Shown here: positions 17,062-25,547 of the stretch, piece by piece | Layout of the letters: each line of letters begins with the position of its first letter | Position numbering within the stretch: the stretch's first letter is position 1 | From: Flavobacterium denitrificans DSM 15936 | GTDB lineage: Bacteria; Bacteroidota; Bacteroidia; Flavobacteriales; Flavobacteriaceae | NCBI RefSeq assembly: GCF_000425445.1 | Contig: NZ_KE384378.1 | Coordinates: forward strand, 625,399 to 689,398 | Reading direction: 5' to 3' | Length of the DNA: 64,000 nucleotides | Position numbers and translations under genes: made by a program | The notes under the pieces: model-generated | The model's input: only the letters and a program-made list of their open reading frames with translations | Database searches by the model: none | Told to the model about the DNA's origin: nothing

Positions 17062-18483
17062 TCAATCCTCACGGCTTCCATCATCTGCCATTCTAACCAA
17101 TTTCGGGGTAAACTTCGCAACAACATCTACTAAATCCTGTTGCGCTTCCATAACCTGATTGATATCTTTATACGCCATTGGAGCTTCGTCTAGACCAGCT
17201 CCGATAAGCGTAACGCCATGATCTTTCAGGATGGATTTCATTTCGGATTGTGTGATGTTTTTTATGGCTTGGGTTCTGCTCATTTGTCTTCCTGCTCCAT
17301 GTGAAGCTGAATTTATAGCGTTCTCCTCGCCTTTTCCTCTCACCAAAAATCCCGGTGCGGTCATACTTCCCGGAATGATTCCCATAACGCCTTTTCCGGC
17401 TGGGGTTGCTCCTTTTCTATGTACGATCACTTCTTCGCCATTCCAGATTTCTTTCCAGGCGAAATTATGATGGTTTTCGACTTTGGCTAAAATCGTCGCA
17501 CCCAAAGCACGTTCCATTTTGTTATGGATAATCTCGTGACAAGCCGAAGCATAATCTCCCGACAAATTCATCGCCAACCAGTATTCCTGACCTAATTGCG
17601 AATTCATATCTAAATACGCTAAGTTTTTGGCGACTTCTGGAAGCTTACATTCGTCTTTGGCGATTTTAGTATAATGTCCGGCAATTGTGGCTCCCATTCC
17701 GCGTGAACCGGAATGCGTTAACAAAGCGACGTATTTTCCCTTTGGGATATTTAAAACCGCATCGTCTTGCGCAAATTCCATGATTCCGAATTCTACAAAG
17801 TGATTTCCACCACCCGAAGATCCTAATTGTGACCAGGCTTTATCTTTCAGATTCTTCACAAACGGATTCATATTAAATGCATCATTTTCCAAAACCGCAT
17901 GATCTGATTTGTACTGACCGTGAAATCCGTGACCTGCTCCAAAAATAGAATTCGCAATTAATTCTTTTTTGAATTTGGCTTCGTTTTCAAAGTAAAAATC
18001 TTCCGGAATATCATAAACCGACAACGCCATTCTACACCCAATATCCACACCAACTCCATACGGAATAATGGCGTTTTTTGTTGCTAAGACTCCGCCAATC
18101 GGCAATCCATAACCTTGATGTGCGTCTGGCATTAAAGCTCCAGCAATCGTAACGGGCAATTTCATGGCCACTTCCATTTGTTTTCTGGCTCCGTCTTCGA
18201 TATGATCTAATCCGTAAGCCGAATACGCATTCGGATTCTGATTTAAAGCAATGAAATCTTCTGGTTTTTCATTCGATTTTTCGATCAAAGCCACAGCCAG
18301 TTTGCTGAAGATTTTATCGTCTATATTGTTTTCCGGAGTTTCCAAGACGTTTTTGAAATTTGTGATCATTTCATCACGTTTGAATCCGTGTCTTTTGCTG
18401 TTTATTTTTAATGCGATTCCGATTATTTTTCCTTCTGGGAATCCTAATTCTAGTATATCTGTACCGTTTATTTGTGTACTCAT
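17062..18483 (-). CDS. rtcB: RtcB-family RNA ligase
   Basis: 473 residues. RtcB joins 2',3'-cyclic phosphate (or 3'-phosphate) and 5'-OH RNA ends with GTP and divalent metal, in tRNA splicing or RNA repair. Metal and guanylate site motifs are visible: GVGVDIGCRM, FGAGHGFHGQ, GSSGGGNHFVEFG, HSGSRGMGATIAGHY and SASHGAGRQMSRT. Length is normal. It starts at ATG 18483. A long palindrome lies 29-67 nt upstream (18512-18550). The neighbours on the opposite strand are an HD phosphohydrolase and a WYL regulator, suggesting a damage-responsive RNA-repair locus (inference). Confidence 0.93.
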   Translation of the reverse strand: MSTQINGTDILELGFPEGKIIGIALKINSKRHGFKRDEMITNFKNVLETPENNIDDKIFSKLAVALIEKSNEKPEDFIALNQNPNAYSAYGLDHIEDGARKQMEVAMKLPVTIAGALMPDAHQGYGLPIGGVLATKNAIIPYGVGVDIGCRMALSVYDIPEDFYFENEAKFKKELIANSIFGAGHGFHGQYKSDHAVLENDAFNMNPFVKNLKDKAWSQLGSSGGGNHFVEFGIMEFAQDDAVLNIPKGKYVALLTHSGSRGMGATIAGHYTKIAKDECKLPEVAKNLAYLDMNSQLGQEYWLAMNLSGDYASACHEIIHNKMERALGATILAKVENHHNFAWKEIWNGEEVIVHRKGATPAGKGVMGIIPGSMTAPGFLVRGKGEENAINSASHGAGRQMSRTQAIKNITQSEMKSILKDHGVTLIGAGLDEAPMAYKDINQVMEAQQDLVDVVAKFTPKLVRMADDGSRED

Positions 18484-18511
18484 GATTTCTATTTTTTTGA
18501 TAGTACAAAGA

Positions 18512-18550
18512 TTTTTTTTTACTGCGCAATTATTTTGCGCAGTAAAAAAA
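18512..18550. promoter_or_regulatory. Long palindrome upstream of rtcB, candidate operator
   Basis: ACTGCGCAA (18521-18529), 5-nt spacer, TTGCGCAGT (18535-18543). The stem is extended on both sides by complementary T-runs and A-runs. The T-run precedes the stem and the A-run follows it on both strands, so it is not a terminator. It sits where the rtcB promoter should be (ATCTTTG is just downstream on the minus strand). A regulator site, perhaps for the nearby WYL protein, is inferred. Confidence 0.5.
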
Positions 18551-18592
18551 GAATTTTAAATTTGATTGAAAAATTATCCAAGAAAAGCATAA

Positions 18593-18801
18593 GTCCCATT
18601 GGGACGATATATTTATAGCTAATTCTCAAATGCATTTCAAGAACCCCAGCGGGGTGAAATTTTCTATGGCAAAATATAAAAAAAGAGTGTCACTCCGCTG
18701 GAGCTTTTTATCATAACCAATAAATTAACTATAAATATTGCACTCCTCCGGAGCTTCTCGTTACCTTGAATGATTGACTATAAATATTGACTCCTTTGGA
18801 G
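18593..18801. repeat. Cluster of five REP-like palindromes
   Basis: Five short palindromes with 3-nt loops: GTCCC-ATT-GGGAC (18593), ACCCC-AGC-GGGGT (18643), CTCC-GCT-GGAG (18693), CTCC-TCC-GGAG (18743) and CTCC-TTT-GGAG (18791). Spacing is close to 50 bp each. The last two, and the first on the opposite strand, are preceded by CTATAAATAT. There is no gene in this 346-bp interval. Confidence 0.8.
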
Positions 18802-18829
18802 TTATTCAACAGATTTAAATATAAACAAG

Positions 18830-19444
18830 ATGAATTTACAGAAAATTTATTCTGATTTACTCTCCAATATTGGCTTTTCAGCAAATGAAATTCAGCAAAA
18901 CTGGAACAATTTAGAAAAGGCATATTCCAAAAAATCAAGGCATTACCATAATCTCACACATTTAAAAGAAATGATTGAAAGTTTTGAAACGTATCGTGAT
19001 CAACTTCAAAATCCTGATGAAATTTTGTTCTCTATTTTTTATCATGATTTTGTTTATTCGAGTTCAAAAAAAGATAACGAACTCAAAAGTGCCAAATATG
19101 CTTTGGCTGTTTTACCTAAAAATTTGGATCTAAATAAGCAACTCATTTTTGATGCAATCTGCGCCACACAGCAACATCAGCAAAATGCAATTGAAGACAT
19201 AAATTGGCTAATCGATTTTGATTTGAAAATCCTCGCTAAAGATTGGGAAGATTATAAAATCTATTTCGAACAAATTCGAAAAGAATACCGCATTTATCCT
19301 GATTTTCTCTACAAACCCGGGCGCGCAAAAGCGTTGAAACATTTTCTGGAAAACGAGTTTATTTTTCAGACGGATGAGTTTCGGAATTTGTATGAAGAGA
19401 AAGCGAGAGCGAATATTGAAAAAGAGATTGCATTATTAACGTAA
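18830..19444 (+). CDS. HD-superfamily metal-dependent phosphohydrolase (COG4339 type)
   Basis: 204 residues, soluble and helical. HD-type metal ligands are visible in RHYHNLTHLKEM (about residues 37-48) and FSIFYHDFVYSS (about 66-77). Later motifs are AICATQQHQ and WLIDFDLKILA, typical of the predicted-phosphohydrolase family whose entries are often misnamed as NMDA receptor subunits. The substrate is unknown. It lies between rtcB (divergent) and a WYL-domain regulator (same strand), so a nucleotide-related role in the same RNA-repair setting is plausible but not shown. Confidence 0.8.
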   Translation: MNLQKIYSDLLSNIGFSANEIQQNWNNLEKAYSKKSRHYHNLTHLKEMIESFETYRDQLQNPDEILFSIFYHDFVYSSSKKDNELKSAKYALAVLPKNLDLNKQLIFDAICATQQHQQNAIEDINWLIDFDLKILAKDWEDYKIYFEQIRKEYRIYPDFLYKPGRAKALKHFLENEFIFQTDEFRNLYEEKARANIEKEIALLT

Positions 19445-19446
19445 AT

Positions 19447-19560
19447 GCGTGAGGGATTGAGGCGGTATCTCCCGATTTAGAAAAACAAGGCTTTTTAGCC
19501 GTAGTTTTTGTTAATTGGGAATATAGCCGAAAGCCCGACCCGGAGGGGCACGCCCAAAAT
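19447..19560. repeat. Structured intergenic element (GCGTG...CACGC)
   Basis: It begins three bases after the HD gene stop codon. The outer stem GCGTG (19447) pairs with CACGC (19549), and an internal hairpin GGCTTTTTAGCC is flanked by GC-rich blocks (GAGGCGGTATCTCCC, AGCCCGACCCGGAGGGGC). It is far more GC-rich than its surroundings. This looks like a conserved flavobacterial intergenic element or small structured RNA; orientation is not determined. Confidence 0.5.
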
Positions 19561-19714
19561 ATACAACGCAAAATTAATCTCGCAAAGTCGCAAAGTCGCA
19601 AAGTTTTTTTTAGCCACAGATTAAAGGATTAAAAAAATCTGCTTAAATCTGCCTAATCTGCGTGAAAAAAACTTTGCGCCCTTGCGACTTTGCGAGCAAA
19701 AACACACACAACCT

Positions 19715-20752
19715 ATGTCACAAAACAAAAATGCTTTAATTCGGTACAAAACAATCGACAAATGTCTGCAAAATAAATACCGGCAATGGACACTCGAAGA
19801 TTTAATCGAATGTTGTTCTGAAGCTTTATTTGAATATGAAGGAAGAGAAAACCCCATCAGCAAGCGCACCATTCAAATGGATATTCAGCTCATGCGAAGT
19901 GAAAAACTCGGTTATAATGCACCAATCGTGGTTTACGATAAAAAGTATTATAAATATGAAGACGAAGATTTTTCGATAACCGATATTCCGCTGACGGAAA
20001 CCGATATGAATGTTTTGACTGAAACGGTTTCGATGTTGAAACAATTCAAAGATTTCTCTTTATTTAATGATGTCTCGGATATATTGCAACGTTTGGAAGA
20101 TAAAATTTACGCCGAAAAATCGCATACTAAACCTGTTATTTATTTAGATAAAAATGAGAATTTAAAAGGCTTACATTATTTAGATGAAATTTATCAGGCG
20201 ATTATCAAAAAGATGGTTTTGATAATTACTTATAAATCATTCAAATCGCGAGAAGAAACGAAATTTCATTTTCATCCTTTTATATTGAAGGAATTCAATA
20301 ATCGATGGTTTTTAGTCGGAAAGAAAAAAGCATCTCAGCCTATTACTAATTTGGCGTTGGACAGAATTATTTCGATTGACTACGATTTCAATCTTCCTTA
20401 TATAGAAGAAGTTTTTGATGCGGATACTTACTATAAAAATGTAATTGGCGTTACGGTCAATTCGGGATTACAACCCAGACGAATAGAACTTTGGATTGAT
20501 GCTGTAAATGCACCATATGTTCTTACAAAACCTTTGCATCCGTCACAGCGATTGATTAAAGAAAATGAAGATCATAGTATTATAGTACATATATTTCTTT
20601 CTCCTAATTATGAAATGGAACGTATATTATTAGGTTTTGGTGACGGAATTGAAGTTCTCCGTCCCGATTACCTTCGAAACAGAATGAGAAAAATTCTCGA
20701 AAAAGCAATATCCAGATATAATCCTGAAAATAATACTGAATTAAACCTATAA
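19715..20752 (+). CDS. WYL-domain transcriptional regulator
   Basis: 345 residues from ATG 19715; a longer TTG start at 19682 would begin inside the upstream repeat and is not favoured. The N-terminal winged helix is about residues 5-75 (LIRYKTIDKCLQ to ISKRTIQMDIQLM). The WYL sensor domain is about 125-235 (MVLIITYKSF, KFHFHPFILKEFNNRWFLVG), followed by the WCX C-terminal extension (RRIELWIDAVNAPYVL to YLRNRMRKILE). WYL proteins bind nucleic-acid-derived ligands and control repair or defence genes. Its position next to rtcB and the HD gene makes it the likely controller of this locus (inference). Confidence 0.88.
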   Translation: MSQNKNALIRYKTIDKCLQNKYRQWTLEDLIECCSEALFEYEGRENPISKRTIQMDIQLMRSEKLGYNAPIVVYDKKYYKYEDEDFSITDIPLTETDMNVLTETVSMLKQFKDFSLFNDVSDILQRLEDKIYAEKSHTKPVIYLDKNENLKGLHYLDEIYQAIIKKMVLIITYKSFKSREETKFHFHPFILKEFNNRWFLVGKKKASQPITNLALDRIISIDYDFNLPYIEEVFDADTYYKNVIGVTVNSGLQPRRIELWIDAVNAPYVLTKPLHPSQRLIKENEDHSIIVHIFLSPNYEMERILLGFGDGIEVLRPDYLRNRMRKILEKAISRYNPENNTELNL

Positions 20753-20947
20753 TTTTTTGAATAATACCGAATTAAACCTCGTTTTAAAATCAAAAAAGAT
20801 TTTTTACTGCATGAATTTTGTTAAAATTTCAAAAAAGAATAGTATATTTCAGTTAAAATTTAACCACAAAACACTGAAAACCAAAGACATTTTTTAATTA
20901 ACCAAAAATTTATTTAAAAATAATATGCACGCATAGTATTTTTTAAT

Positions 20948-20955
20948 TATATTTG
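20948..20955 (+). promoter_or_regulatory. -7 element upstream of the MarR gene
   Basis: TATATTTG, 18 nt before the ATG at 20974. No clear TTTG was seen at -33. Confidence 0.45.
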
Positions 20956-20973
20956 AAATCGATATAGTTACCT

Positions 20974-21432
20974 ATGAAAGACAAAACGATAGATTATATT
21001 TTGAGAGCGACATGGCAAGCTGTTTCAAGAATGTATAACGAAGAAGCTGCAAAGTACGATGCAACTATGGCAACCGGATTTGCACTTTTAAGCATGGACA
21101 AGGAAGAAGGAACGCCATCGACCGCTTTAGGCCCAAGAATGGGTATGGAAGCCACAAGCTTAACCAGAACGCTCAAATCTATGGAGGAAAAAGGTTTAAT
21201 TGTTCGCAAGAAAAACCCAAGCGACGGCCGAGGCGTATTAATCTACTTGACCGAATTTGGAAAAGAAAAAAGAGATTTATCTAAAAATACAGTTTTAAAG
21301 TTTAATGAAACAGTTAGAAAACATGTTTCGGAAGAAAAGCTGAAACATTTTATCGAAGTTTCTGAAATCATCAACGAACTGATTCACGATAAAAACATAT
21401 TTAATCAAACAGAAAACACAGAAGAAAAATAA
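20974..21432 (+). CDS. MarR-family transcriptional regulator
   Basis: 152 residues. A winged helix with recognition-helix segment MGMEATSLTRTLKSMEEKGL (about residues 56-75) is followed by the beta-wing VRKKNPSDGRGVLIYLT, the family hallmark DGR. It is the first gene of the beta-oxidation cluster, 47 bp before the hydratase/dehydrogenase gene and on the same strand. It is therefore probably an autoregulated repressor of the operon that responds to acyl-CoA or a related ligand (inference). Confidence 0.92.
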   Translation: MKDKTIDYILRATWQAVSRMYNEEAAKYDATMATGFALLSMDKEEGTPSTALGPRMGMEATSLTRTLKSMEEKGLIVRKKNPSDGRGVLIYLTEFGKEKRDLSKNTVLKFNETVRKHVSEEKLKHFIEVSEIINELIHDKNIFNQTENTEEK

Positions 21433-21479
21433 TCAATTTTGATTGTCCTGATTCTGTAAAAAAACAAATAATAACAAGT

Positions 21480-23870
21480 ATGAAACGCACAATTAAAAAA
21501 GTTGCTGTAATTGGATCCGGAATTATGGGTTCAGGAATAGCTTGCCATTTTGCCAATATTGGTGTTGAAGTTTTACTTCTTGACATCGTACCGCGCGAAT
21601 TGACCGAGGCTGAAGCTAAAAAAGGATTAACTCTTGAAAGTAAAGCTGTTCGCAACCGAGTGGTAAACGAGCACTTGGCGAATTCATTAAAATCGAAACC
21701 ATCTCCTATTTACAGTCAGAAATTCGCAAACAGAATTACGACTGGAAATACGACAGACGATATGGCAAAAATTGCCAATGTTGATTGGATTATCGAGGTT
21801 GTTGTAGAGCGTTTAGACATTAAGAAATTAGTTTTTGAACAAATCGAGAAATTCCGCAAGCCGGGAACTTTGGTTACTTCAAATACTTCTGGTATTCCAA
21901 TTCATTTTATGAGTGAAGGAAGAAGCGAAGATTTTCAACAACACTTCTGCGGCACACACTTTTTTAACCCTGCGCGTTACTTAAAATTATTTGAAATTAT
22001 TCCTGGTCCAAAAACTTCAACTGAAGTATTGGACTTCTTAAACGAATACGGATCTAAATTCTTAGGAAAAACTTCGGTTGTTGCTAAAGATACTCCGGCG
22101 TTTATTGGAAACAGAATTGGTATTTACGGAATCCAAAGTTTATTCCACTTGGTGAAAGAAATGGGATTGACTATCGAGGAAGTTGATAAATTGACAGGAC
22201 CGGTAATTGGTCGTCCAAAATCGGCTACTTTCCGTACGGTTGACGTTGTGGGATTGGATACTTTGGTACACGTTGCCAACGGTATTTATGAAAACTGCCC
22301 GAACGACGAACAACACGAATTGTTCAAACTTCCTGATTTCATCAACAAAATGATGGAAAATAATTGGTTAGGAAGCAAAACTGGACAAGGTTTCTATAAA
22401 AAAGTAGATAAAGACATTCTTTCTTTAGACTTAAATACATTAGAATATAGAGCGGCAAAAAAAGCAAATTTTGCTACTCTTGAACTAACAAAAACTATTG
22501 ATAAACCAATCAATCGTTTTAAAGTTTTAGTAAAAGGAACAGACAAAGCGGGAGAATTCTATCGTAAGAGTTTCGCTGGAATGTTTGCTTACGTGTCAAA
22601 CAGAGTTCCTGAAATCTCAGACGAATTATACAAAATTGACGATGCCATGAAAGCTGGTTTTGGATGGGAAAATGGTCCATTCGAAATCTGGGATGCTATT
22701 GGCGTTGCCAAAGGAATTGAAATCATGAAAGCAGAAGGTCTAGAACCTGCTGCATGGGTTACTGAAATGTTGGCTTCTGGAAGCGACAGTTTCTATACTG
22801 TAAAAGAAGGAGCTACTTATTTCTATAACATTCCGACAAAATCACAAGTAAAAGTTCCTGGACAAGATTCATTCATTATTCTGAACAACATTCGCGAAAG
22901 CAAAAAAGTTTGGAGCAACAGTGGTGCAATCATTCAGGATTTAGGAGACGGAATCTTGAATTTAGAATTCCAATCTAAAATGAATACAATTGGTGGCGAC
23001 GTTCTACAAGCTATCAATAAAGCAATCGACTTATCTGAAAAAGAATATCAAGGTTTAGTTATTGGTAACCAAGCAGCGAATTTCTCTGTTGGAGCTAATA
23101 TCGGAATGATTTTCATGATGGCAGTTGAGCAAGAATACGACGAATTGAACATGGCAATTAAATTGTTCCAAGACACCATGATGCGTGTTCGTTACTCTTC
23201 TATTCCAGTTGTTGTAGCACCTCACGGAATGACTTTTGGCGGTGGATGCGAAATGAGCTTACACGCTGATAAAGTAGTTGCTGCTGCAGAAACTTATATG
23301 GGATTAGTTGAATTTGGTGTTGGTGTAATTCCTGGTGGTGGTGGTTCTAAAGAAATGACTTTAAGAGCATCTGATTTATTCCGCAAAAACGATGTGGAGT
23401 TGAACGTTCTTCAAGAGTATTTCTTGACTATCGCCATGGCTAAAGTTTCAACTTCTGGTTATGAGGCTTTTGATACTGGACTTCTTCAACATGGAAAAGA
23501 TGTTATTGTAGTGAACAAAGATCGTCAGATTGCTGAAGCTAAAAAACATGCTTTGTTAATGGCTGAAGCTGGTTATACACAACCAATCAGAAGAACGGAT
23601 GTAAAAGTATTAGGAAAACAAGCTTTAGGTATGTTCTTAGTTGGAACAGATCAAATGGAAGCTGGAAAATACATTTCTGAGCACGACAAGAAAATCGCTA
23701 ACAAACTGGCTTATGTAATGGCTGGAGGTGATTTATCTGAAGCAACTTTAGTATCTGAACAATATTTATTAGATATCGAACGTGAAGCTTTCTTGAGTTT
23801 ATGTACAGAGCGTAAGACTTTAGAAAGAATTCAATACATGTTGACTAAAGGAAAACCACTTCGTAACTAG
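21480..23870 (+). CDS. 3-hydroxyacyl-CoA dehydrogenase / enoyl-CoA hydratase fusion
   Basis: A 796-residue bifunctional beta-oxidation enzyme. Domain order is the reverse of E. coli FadB. The NAD-binding Rossmann fold comes first (VIGSGIMGSGIACHFAN, residue 9 on). The dehydrogenase C-terminal domains follow (GNRIGIYGIQ, a second one with FGWENGPFEIWDAIG), and the crotonase domain is last (about 490-700; GGGCEMSLHADKVV, GVGVIPGGGG). It catalyses trans-enoyl-CoA hydration and 3-hydroxyacyl-CoA oxidation to the ketoacyl-CoA used by the thiolase at 24357. It is the second gene of the operon after marR. Confidence 0.93.
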   Translation: MKRTIKKVAVIGSGIMGSGIACHFANIGVEVLLLDIVPRELTEAEAKKGLTLESKAVRNRVVNEHLANSLKSKPSPIYSQKFANRITTGNTTDDMAKIANVDWIIEVVVERLDIKKLVFEQIEKFRKPGTLVTSNTSGIPIHFMSEGRSEDFQQHFCGTHFFNPARYLKLFEIIPGPKTSTEVLDFLNEYGSKFLGKTSVVAKDTPAFIGNRIGIYGIQSLFHLVKEMGLTIEEVDKLTGPVIGRPKSATFRTVDVVGLDTLVHVANGIYENCPNDEQHELFKLPDFINKMMENNWLGSKTGQGFYKKVDKDILSLDLNTLEYRAAKKANFATLELTKTIDKPINRFKVLVKGTDKAGEFYRKSFAGMFAYVSNRVPEISDELYKIDDAMKAGFGWENGPFEIWDAIGVAKGIEIMKAEGLEPAAWVTEMLASGSDSFYTVKEGATYFYNIPTKSQVKVPGQDSFIILNNIRESKKVWSNSGAIIQDLGDGILNLEFQSKMNTIGGDVLQAINKAIDLSEKEYQGLVIGNQAANFSVGANIGMIFMMAVEQEYDELNMAIKLFQDTMMRVRYSSIPVVVAPHGMTFGGGCEMSLHADKVVAAAETYMGLVEFGVGVIPGGGGSKEMTLRASDLFRKNDVELNVLQEYFLTIAMAKVSTSGYEAFDTGLLQHGKDVIVVNKDRQIAEAKKHALLMAEAGYTQPIRRTDVKVLGKQALGMFLVGTDQMEAGKYISEHDKKIANKLAYVMAGGDLSEATLVSEQYLLDIEREAFLSLCTERKTLERIQYMLTKGKPLRN

Positions 23871-23873
23871 ATT

Positions 23874-24338
23874 GTATATTGTAAAATGTATATTGTATTT
23901 ACAGGCAGCATTTTACAAATGAAATAAATTATATTTTTTAAAGATGAATTATTTTAAAGAATTGAAAGTTTGGCAAAAAGCAATTGAACTTGTAACCAAT
24001 ACTTATTTAAAAACTCAAAAATTTCCTAAAGAAGAAATTTATGGTTTGACTTCACAAATAAGAAGATGTGCGGTGTCCATACCATCAAATATAGCGGAAG
24101 GTTGTGGACGAAAATCACCTAAAGACTTTAATAACTTTTTAGGAATTTCATTAGGATCAGCATTTGAGTTTGAAACACAATTAATTATTTGCAAAAATAT
24201 TGGATATATCGAGCAGGAAGTTTTTAATATTTTAGAATCTGAAATTCAGTATATACAGAATATGCTTATTAAGCTTCAAGCTTCGTTAGATACAAAATAA
24301 ACATTTTACAACTTACAGTATACAATAATACAATATAC
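23874..24338. repeat. Inverted repeats bracketing four-helix-bundle gene 1
   Basis: GTATATTGTA occurs at 23874-23883 and 23888-23897, and its exact complement TACAATATAC at 24329-24338. GTAAAATG (23881) is matched by CATTTTAC at 23909 and 24302. The arms flank only the 118-aa gene, so the mRNA could fold it into a stem-loop projecting from the fad operon transcript. Confidence 0.65.
23944..24300 (+). CDS. Four-helix-bundle protein, 23S rRNA IVS type (copy 1)
   Basis: 118 residues. The family hallmark is complete: FKELKVWQKAIELV at the start, then PKEEIYGLTSQIRRCAVSIP, SNIAEGCGRKSPKDF and FLGISLGSAFEFETQLIICK. The family was first found in intervening sequences within 23S rRNA genes. Here the gene sits between two beta-oxidation genes and is bracketed by inverted repeats. 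The function is unknown; the fold forms pentameric bundles and may bind nucleic acid. A paralogue is inserted one gene further on (25666). Confidence 0.93.
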   Translation: MNYFKELKVWQKAIELVTNTYLKTQKFPKEEIYGLTSQIRRCAVSIPSNIAEGCGRKSPKDFNNFLGISLGSAFEFETQLIICKNIGYIEQEVFNILESEIQYIQNMLIKLQASLDTK

Positions 24339-24356
24339 AGAAAAATACAATCATTT

Positions 24357-25538
24357 ATGAAAACAGCATATATAGTAAAAGCATATAGAACAGCAGTTGG
24401 AAAAGCTCCAAAAGGTGTTTTTAGATTTAAAAGACCTGATGAATTAGCAGCAGAAACCATTCAGTTTATGATGGATGAACTGCCTAATTTCGACAAAAAA
24501 CGTATTGATGACGTTATGGTAGGAAATGCTATGCCCGAAGCAGAACAAGGTTTAAACGTTGGACGTTTGATCTCTTTAATGGGATTAAAAGTTGAAGATG
24601 TTCCTGGAGTTACGGTTAACCGTTACTGTGCTTCTGGATTAGAAACTATCGGAATGGCGACTGCTAAAATCCAATCAGGAATGGCAGATTGTATCATTGC
24701 AGGTGGTGCAGAAAGTATGAGTTATATTCCGATGGGAGGTTACAAACCAACTCCGGATTATAAAGTTGCTGCTGCAGGTCACGAAGATTATTACTGGGGA
24801 ATGGGTTTAACTGCCGAGGCGGTTGCCAATCAATACAAAATCTCTAGAGAAGATCAGGATGAGTTTGCTTACAACTCTCACATGAAAGCTTTGAAAGCAC
24901 AAGCAGAAGGAAAATTTGACAAACAAATTGTTCCTATTACTGTTGAGCAGACTTTCATCAATGAAAATGGTAAAAAAGAAACAAAATCATACGTTGTAAA
25001 CAAAGACGAAGGCCCAAGAGCGGGAACTTCTAAAGAAGCTTTAGCAGGTTTAAGACCGGTTTTTGCTGCTGACGGAAGTGTAACGGCTGGTAACTCTTCT
25101 CAAATGAGCGACGGTGCAGCATTCGTTTTAATCATGAGTGAGGACATGGTTAAAGAATTAAATCTTGAGCCAATCGCCAGATTAGTAAACTTTGCTTCTT
25201 CTGGTGTTGAGCCAAGAATTATGGGTATTGGTCCAGTAAAAGCAATTCCGAAAGCTTTGAAACAAGCGGGATTAACATTAAATGATATTGAGTTAATTGA
25301 ATTAAACGAGGCTTTTGCTTCACAAGCTTTAGCAGTAACTCGCGAGTTAAATATCAATCCAGATATCGTAAACGTAAACGGTGGAGCGATCTCTTTAGGA
25401 CACCCTCTAGGATGTACAGGAGCTAAACTTTCTGTTCAGTTATTTGATGAGATGAAACGCAGAGGTAATAAGTACGGAATCGTGAGTATGTGTGTGGGAA
25501 CTGGACAAGGTTCTGCAGGGATTTACGAGGTGTTGTAG
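24357..25538 (+). CDS. fadA: Acetyl-CoA C-acyltransferase (3-ketoacyl-CoA thiolase)
   Basis: 393 residues, normal thiolase length. The nucleophile Cys is in VNRYCASGLETIG (about residue 90). The His of the C-terminal pair is in GGAISLGHPLGCTG, and the second catalytic Cys in SMCVGTGQGSAG. LNEAFASQALA is the other signature. It carries out the thiolytic cleavage that ends the beta-oxidation cycle, using the product of the fused enzyme upstream. It belongs to the same operon, despite the interposed four-helix-bundle genes on both sides. Confidence 0.94.
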   Translation: MKTAYIVKAYRTAVGKAPKGVFRFKRPDELAAETIQFMMDELPNFDKKRIDDVMVGNAMPEAEQGLNVGRLISLMGLKVEDVPGVTVNRYCASGLETIGMATAKIQSGMADCIIAGGAESMSYIPMGGYKPTPDYKVAAAGHEDYYWGMGLTAEAVANQYKISREDQDEFAYNSHMKALKAQAEGKFDKQIVPITVEQTFINENGKKETKSYVVNKDEGPRAGTSKEALAGLRPVFAADGSVTAGNSSQMSDGAAFVLIMSEDMVKELNLEPIARLVNFASSGVEPRIMGIGPVKAIPKALKQAGLTLNDIELIELNEAFASQALAVTRELNINPDIVNVNGGAISLGHPLGCTGAKLSVQLFDEMKRRGNKYGIVSMCVGTGQGSAGIYEVL

Positions 25539-25547
25539 TTTTTTTTG

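Noticed and set aside
18512..18550. Palindrome considered as a terminator
   Set aside because: On both strands the T-run precedes the stem and the A-run follows it, the opposite of a rho-independent terminator.
19682..19714. TTG start extending the WYL regulator
   Set aside because: It lies in the intergenic repeat phrase CTTGCGACTTTGCGAG, and an ATG at 19715 begins the typical protein.
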